A stretch of DNA of 64,000 nucleotides, taken from assembly GCF_040954645.1 (NCBI RefSeq), contig NC_092806.1, positions 136,609,697 to 136,673,696 on the forward strand. The letters run 5' to 3'. Of this stretch, positions 59,273 through 64,000 are shown one piece after another; position 1 is the stretch's first letter; each line of letters begins with the position of its first letter. The notes beneath the pieces are model-generated. The model made no database searches. It was not told the origin of the DNA and saw nothing but the letters and a program-made list of their open reading frames with translations. Both the position numbers and the translations under genes were made by a program. This stretch comes from Diabrotica undecimpunctata (Eukaryota > Arthropoda > Insecta > Coleoptera > Chrysomelidae).

Positions 59273-59979
59273 GTTCTCAAGAAGGAGCTTTTGAAAATGT
59301 TAGAATGAGTTATGCTGGTGAACAAGGACAAACCATAAGACAGTTGCTTTCGGCACATATAGTACGAAGGATTGCAATGTGTTGTATGACATCTACACAA
59401 GGTCGTAGACAGCATTTGGCAGTATCACACGAAAAGGGCAAAATAACTGTATTACAATTGTCAGCTTTACTTAAACAAGCTGATTCTTCTACTAGAAAGT
59501 TGACATTAACAAGACTATCTACAGCACCAATACCTTTTACTGTACTATCGCTATCAAGTAATCTTTGTAATGAAGACTTTTTAGCTGTCTGTGGATTGAA
59601 GGATTGTCATGTACTCACATTCACATCTGGAGGGTCAGTTTGTGATCATTTAGTGCTACATCCCCAATTAGAAACTGGAAATTTCATCATAAAAGCTATA
59701 TGGCTACCTGGTTCTCAAACCAAATTAGCTCTCGTAACAGCAGATTTTGTGAAAATCTACGACTTAGCTACTGACGCTTTAAGTCCTCAGTACTACTTTT
59801 TGGTACCAAGTGGAAAGATACGGGATTGTACGTTCATGTATGATGAAGGCACTTATCACATTTTGTTAATGTCTTCACCGGGGCACATATACACCGAAAT
59901 TTTGAATGACGACTCCTCTACGAAATATGGTTCATTTTATGTGACAAATACCTTAGAAGTTTTTCATTTAGAAGCGGCG
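59273..59979 (+). CDS. UBR4: UBR4 exon 20 (residues 1878-2113), last exon in the window
   Basis: Acceptor atcttgtag, donor gtaagt. It encodes [53 protein letters not shown] and [20 protein letters not shown], all strongly conserved in animal UBR4, and ends near [15 protein letters not shown]. This looks like a WD40/propeller-type segment. The next exon (expected to begin near a VYYSH-type motif) was not found before 64000, so the gene is cut here. Confidence 0.96.
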
Positions 59980-61320
59980 GTAAGTTATTTCTCTTTATAT
60001 AACATAGACTAGGTATCAAGTTTTAACAAGTGTGTTTAAAAAGTGTATATGCTTGTCATTATTATGTGCTCATGTTTACAGCACATGTACATTTCAACAA
60101 CTATATCTTCAGTATGTGTTTTCACATTTTTGCTTCTTTCAAAAGATTTTTTATATATAATTTATTATCCAGCCCTGTTATTGAGTGGGAGAGGGTTAAT
60201 ATATCCAAATGCTTTTTGTCTTAAAAATATAGGTGTAGGACAGGTGTCCATTGAATGGTTGAGTTTGTTAAGAGCGAATCTGCTGTATAACATTGTAACG
60301 TACAATAAACCTGTATGGGTAAAAAGGATGCCCATAAGTTGGGTATTGTAGTGGTATTGTAAGTGGTTACCTACTAACTATGTTTATTGCTGGATCAAAA
60401 ACTCCGTATGATAACTAAGTGGACATTTTAAATTACATTTTACAAAAACAGAAATTGTCATTAAAAAATGATATTTTTAAAACAAATTTTATATCTTTCA
60501 ATAATAAATGTTATTTTAAAATAAACAAAAAATTGAATAAAAAAATTAAGAATTTACTTTGCTAATATTCATTATTATCATTAAGCTGATAACTTGAATA
60601 CATGCATTGATTTTTAAATTTCTAAACATACCAAATAAATTGCGCTGATCCGGAAAGTAAGCAATCTTACATTTTTGGCCAAGAAACGATAAGCACCGAA
60701 TACTCCACAAGGACAGATGACTGGCACTTCACTGACTACTACACATTTTAAAAGGGCACACTAAGAAAATTTCAACTCTTGCAATTTTTTGTAATTTTCT
60801 TTAACAGAAATACCAAAAGTAAAATTTTGAATTTTGGGTTTTTAACTATACCCTTTGACTGCAATATATGCGGATCTCTCTAATAACGAATACGTGGATA
60901 AACTGCTTCCCAGGACTTCTCGACTAAAGTAGGAATCCATGGAATTGAGGAACACCGTTTTAGCTCCGCTCCTATAAGCAGGTAGCTATCATCTTTTGAA
61001 CCAAGAGATATATCACAAACTAAAAGAACCATAGTAGATTTCTCATAACGAAAGCACAAAAACTACCAACACCTATATTGAATAAGCGGTGATCTTTCAG
61101 GAGACGCTTTGCGCCAGAACCGAAGTCCCGAACGCGATCTAAACTGGCCCATTGCCAGAGTAACAATTTCGACTTGACTCCTAGACGATCTAAACGGTAA
61201 TTCTGATTATAATGCTTCGACCGTCTCTCGCCGGTACAATCTCCCAGTCGGCTTTATGTTTTTCTCATAGCGGCATTTTTCAATGTAAATAAACAATTGG
61301 ATTTTGTTTATTCTCGTCGA
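59980..61320 (+). other. UBR4 intron 20 (start), no gene
   Basis: After donor gtaagt at 59980 no further UBR4 exon is seen. 60400-60640 is A/T-rich. 60940-61200 may belong to the 5' part of the LINE that follows, but no frame is readable. Confidence 0.6.
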
Positions 61321-63115
61321 AGATTTTGAAACGCAATTGTAAGTGTTTCTCTTTCGAAGGTTTGTAAGACGCAAATTAAAGAGAGAAAAGAAAACAGCAA
61401 AAGAAAGATATTTTGCAAGCAAGAACTGTAGAAGAAAGAGCGAACCGACAACAAGAACATGAAACAATAAATAAAGCAGTTAAAAGAAATGCAAGAAGAG
61501 ACAAAAGTAGGTGGGTTGAAGAACTGGCAAAACAAGCTGAAACAGCTGCACAACACAACATAACTACAGAGCTATACGAAATTACTAGACGAATAACAAA
61601 AAATTTGGCCTGGGCCAAAAACTGTTCAAATATTGTATGATCCAAGACAGGCGAATTACTTACTACAACAAATGACCAAGCAGAGAGGTGGAAAGAGCAT
61701 TTTCAGGAGATGCTAGGCACGCCCAGGGAAAACGCAGATGAAATTGTCAAAAACCCGCAGAATGTAGACTTGCGTATGTCTTGCGAGGCCCCTTCCAAAA
61801 CTGAGGTAATAACAGCTATCAAATCTCTGAGAAATAACAAGTCTCCGAGAATCGGTAACATCCGAGAGGTGTGGGAAACAAACCGCATTCCAGCGGGCTG
61901 GAAAATGGGTAACATCATAGGCTTCCAAAAAAAGGGCAACCTCACACTGTGCAAAAATTGGAAAGAAATAACCTTGCTTACCGGAATAAATAAAATCTAC
62001 ACGACCATCATACTTAAAAGATTAACAAACAAGATTGAATTTCGAGCTGGTCAAGCAGGCTTTAGACCAGAATCCTCCTGCATGGACCACATTAATACTT
62101 TGAGGGTAATAATGGAGTAATCGGTTGAATGGAACATACCCCTATACATGGTTTTTGTTGACTTCGAGCGTGTCTTTGACAGCTTATCCCATGATGCTTT
62201 ATGAAAAATTTTAGAGCTAAGAAATATCGCGCATAAAATAATTTCCATTATAAAATCACTTTACATTGAGGCGAAATGCAACGTGACACACAATAGAATC
62301 AACAGCGACGAATTTGACATACTTACTGGAGTCAGACAGGGATGCGTACCTTCTCCGTTTCTTTTTAACATAGCCGTAAACTATGTTCTCTCCAAACTAG
62401 ACTCAGACACAAGAGGGATACAATGGACGTTAACCACACGCTTAAGCGATCTGGAATACGCCAACGATATGTGCCTGTTAGGACAAAGGTTCCAAGATGT
62501 GGCTGATCAATTGGAAACACTTTCCACTTAAGCCAATAAAGTAGGTTTGAAAATCAATATTAGTAAATTTATCTGGGAAGTGTTATAACAGAAAGCGGAG
62601 GTACAGAGGACGATATTCGTATGAGGATATGAAAAGCTCAACAAGCATTCAGCATGCTCAACCCTGTTTTGAGATCTGGCGAGTATACTACAAGGACAAA
62701 GATCCGCATATTCCAGTCAAATGTCATGTCTGTTCTACTCTACTGATGTGAAACCTTGAAAGTGACAAAAACCCTTACAGATAAGCAGGTCTTTATTAAT
62801 AAATGACTACGAATTGTTCGTATTTTCTGGACTAACATCATCAGAAACGAAAATCTACTACACTTGACCGAACAAAAAAGGGTAGAACATCAAATAAAGT
62901 CCAGAAAGTGGGGTTGGATTGGTCACACACTCAAAAAAAATAATTTCAGTACTGCAAAGATTGCCCTAGAGTGGAATCCCCAAAGAAGAAGAAAAAGAGG
63001 TCGCCCAGTACGAACTTGGAGAAGATCCATCATGAACGAGATAAGAGGTCAAGGAAAGTCTTGGAATGAGGTGAAGGCCTTAGCGCAAAATAGAACTCGA
63101 TGGCGCAGCTCTATG

Positions 63116-63116
<1 letters not shown>
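61320..63116 (+). mobile_element. RTE-like LINE ORF2, copy 2, longer but broken
   Basis: Order of pieces: NKAVKRNARRDKSRWVEELA (linker before the reverse transcriptase), KTEVITAIKSLRNNKSPRIG, FRAGQAGFRPESSCMDHINT, VDFERVFDSLSHDAL, ILTGVRQGCVPSPFLFNIAV (reverse transcriptase motifs), LEYANDMCLLG (catalytic YADD decayed to YAND), then after gaps SRKWGWIGHTLKKNNFSTAK and GRPVRTWRRSIMNEIRGQGK (DUF6451-type C-terminus). Several stops break it. The endonuclease is not recognisable. The last block is nearly identical to 15.2-15.7 kb. It ends directly in (TA)n. Confidence 0.88.

Positions 63117-63211
<95 letters not shown>
63117..63211. repeat. (TA)n microsatellite, LINE tail and MITE target
   Basis: About 95 bp of pure TA repeat directly after the LINE 3' end and directly before the MITE at 63212; the tract resumes for about 16 bp after the MITE (63864-63880). 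Confidence 0.95.
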
Positions 63212-63214
<3 letters not shown>

Positions 63215-63863
63215 ACGGGCAAAGCCCGAAATTGGACAATCCTAGCTTTGTACGGAAATTATTGTCCACTTCTAGCATTGTACCACCAAACTGTACAATG
63301 TCCGAAATGATCAAAATTAAAAATGATTATCGAAACGCTAATCGATTCGAATCGATTATTATGACAAGCGACACACCAAATCAAAATTTTATATTCTCTA
63401 TTTATATATAGAGTGGTTCTTTAACGAACAATGTGATAAAATGGTGTGTCAAACTAAAATATAAATAATAAGAAAAAATTGTTCTACAATAGAGTGATAA
63501 TGTTAGTGAAACATTTCAGATTTTTAAGAGACGTGTATGATAATTTAAAATAATTGAATCCTACAATTCAGAAGTCAAAAGCCCTAATTAGTTATGGATT
63601 TATAACCTCATTGATGTTTGTTTTTCTTTGCTAATAAATGTGGAATAATCGTAAAAATCGATATGAATCGATATCTGTCATATTCCCAAACTTTGACGCA
63701 TGGCTATTTATTGAAATTCGAACATTGTACAGCAATTCTTTTATACAAAGTCCGACGATTAGGTCTATTTCGTAGATTGTACAATAAAGGGGTACAATTC
63801 TAGAAGTGGACAAGATTTTACGTACAATGCTAGGATTGTCCAATTTCGGGCATTGCTCGTAAC
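63212..63863. mobile_element. 652-bp MITE with ~95-bp TIRs inserted in (TA)n
   Basis: It starts GTTACGGGCAAAGCCCGAAA and ends with the inverted copy (..GGGCATTGCTCGTAAC at 63863). The arms match over about 95 bp, including 'ttggacaatcctagc.ttgta' and 'ttgtccacttctag.attgta', at roughly 85% identity. The interior has no coding capacity. Both flanks are TA repeats, so a TA target duplication fits but cannot be measured. The arms contain repeated TTGTAC/GGACAAT motifs. Confidence 0.85.
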
Positions 63864-63880
63864 ATATATATATATATAAT

Positions 63881-64000
63881 TAAAACCTTATGGCAAATTT
63901 GTATGATATACAGAGTTGGAAAAAATGCTATAACATTGTAATGCTTGTATTGCATTTAGTGTACTCACGCAGGTATAGCTGAAAAAGCTCAGCTCAGATT
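63881..64000. other. Window edge, no feature
   Basis: AT-rich sequence continuing UBR4 intron 20; nothing recognisable. Confidence 0.4.

Larger units (their letters stand above)
6670..59979 (+). other. UBR4: UBR4 (poe/pushover) E3 ubiquitin ligase gene, 5' complete, 3' cut by window edge
   Basis: Twenty exons with GT..AG splice sites join in frame to about 2,113 codons with no stop. The product matches animal UBR4 colinearly from its N-terminus: ESEILRHKE (human ESEILHHEK), INLPVLEPL, DDDSEPILGQWFEET, then the UBR box. UBR4 is a roughly 5,000-residue N-recognin that binds destabilising N-termini, builds ubiquitin chains and binds calmodulin; the fly orthologue poe/pushover affects neuronal excitability and male fertility. 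The segment seen covers the N-terminal helical repeat region, an acidic stretch, the UBR box (residues about 1681-1754) and the start of a beta-propeller-like region. The C-terminal catalytic module lies downstream of the window. Start choice: TAG-CAA-ATG puts an in-frame stop just before ATG 6670; a second ATG at 6688 is an alternative. Introns are 58 bp to 17 kb and full of TE remnants. Identity is very secure; exon ends were read by eye. Confidence 0.97.

Noticed and set aside
60230..60351. Possible additional UBR4 exon after 'aaaaatatag'
   Set aside because: The following bases start GTGTAG and give no UBR4-like residues in any phase.
1..64000. CRISPR arrays, rRNA, tRNA, operons, bacterial regulatory sites
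   Set aside because: Nothing of this kind was seen; the window is eukaryotic. A tRNAscan/Infernal run would be needed to exclude small RNA genes.

Overview
The window is eukaryotic nuclear DNA, almost certainly from an insect. It is AT-rich, has short coding exons with GT..AG introns, and is packed with insect-type transposable element (TE) debris. The TE mix (piggyBac, Tc1/mariner, Copia, RTE/Jockey-like LINEs, Penelope-like elements, (TA)n tracts) suggests a beetle with a large genome, but that is an inference and the species is not identified.

One host gene dominates. Twenty exons on the + strand (6670-59979) join in frame into about 2,113 codons without a stop and encode the N-terminal part of UBR4 (Drosophila poe/pushover), the giant N-recognin E3 ubiquitin ligase and calmodulin-binding protein. 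The start codon is inside the window, with an in-frame TAG six bases upstream. The 3' part of the gene lies beyond the right edge. The UBR-box zinc finger (residues about 1681-1754) is complete. I saw no convincing second host gene.

Region by region: 1-6669 is 5' flank with LINE and Penelope debris and a small hAT-type MITE with an 8-bp target duplication. Intron 2 (7024-24094, 17 kb) holds a deleted Copia element, several broken Tc1/mariner copies, a piggyBac copy with a lost catalytic Asp, a 2-kb Tc1-like element with 235-bp terminal inverted repeats (TIRs), and a 1-kb palindrome. Introns 3-9 hold a TIR element split by a piggyBac fragment, mariner pieces, a Penelope endonuclease copy and a Mutator-like remnant with a SWIM finger. 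Introns 10-17 hold LINE tails, a (TA)n-bounded inverted-repeat element, Penelope copies ending in inverted repeats and a piggyBac deletion derivative. After exon 20, 60-63.1 kb is mostly an RTE-like LINE ending in (TA)n, followed by a MITE inserted in that tract.

The genes do not form a pathway. The pattern is one conserved essential gene whose introns act as a TE sink, with TEs on both strands and none in an exon. The most unusual structures are the inverted-repeat elements at 22.2-23.2, 42.5-44.1 and 63.2-63.9 kb, and the Mutator-like element at 35.0-36.5 kb.
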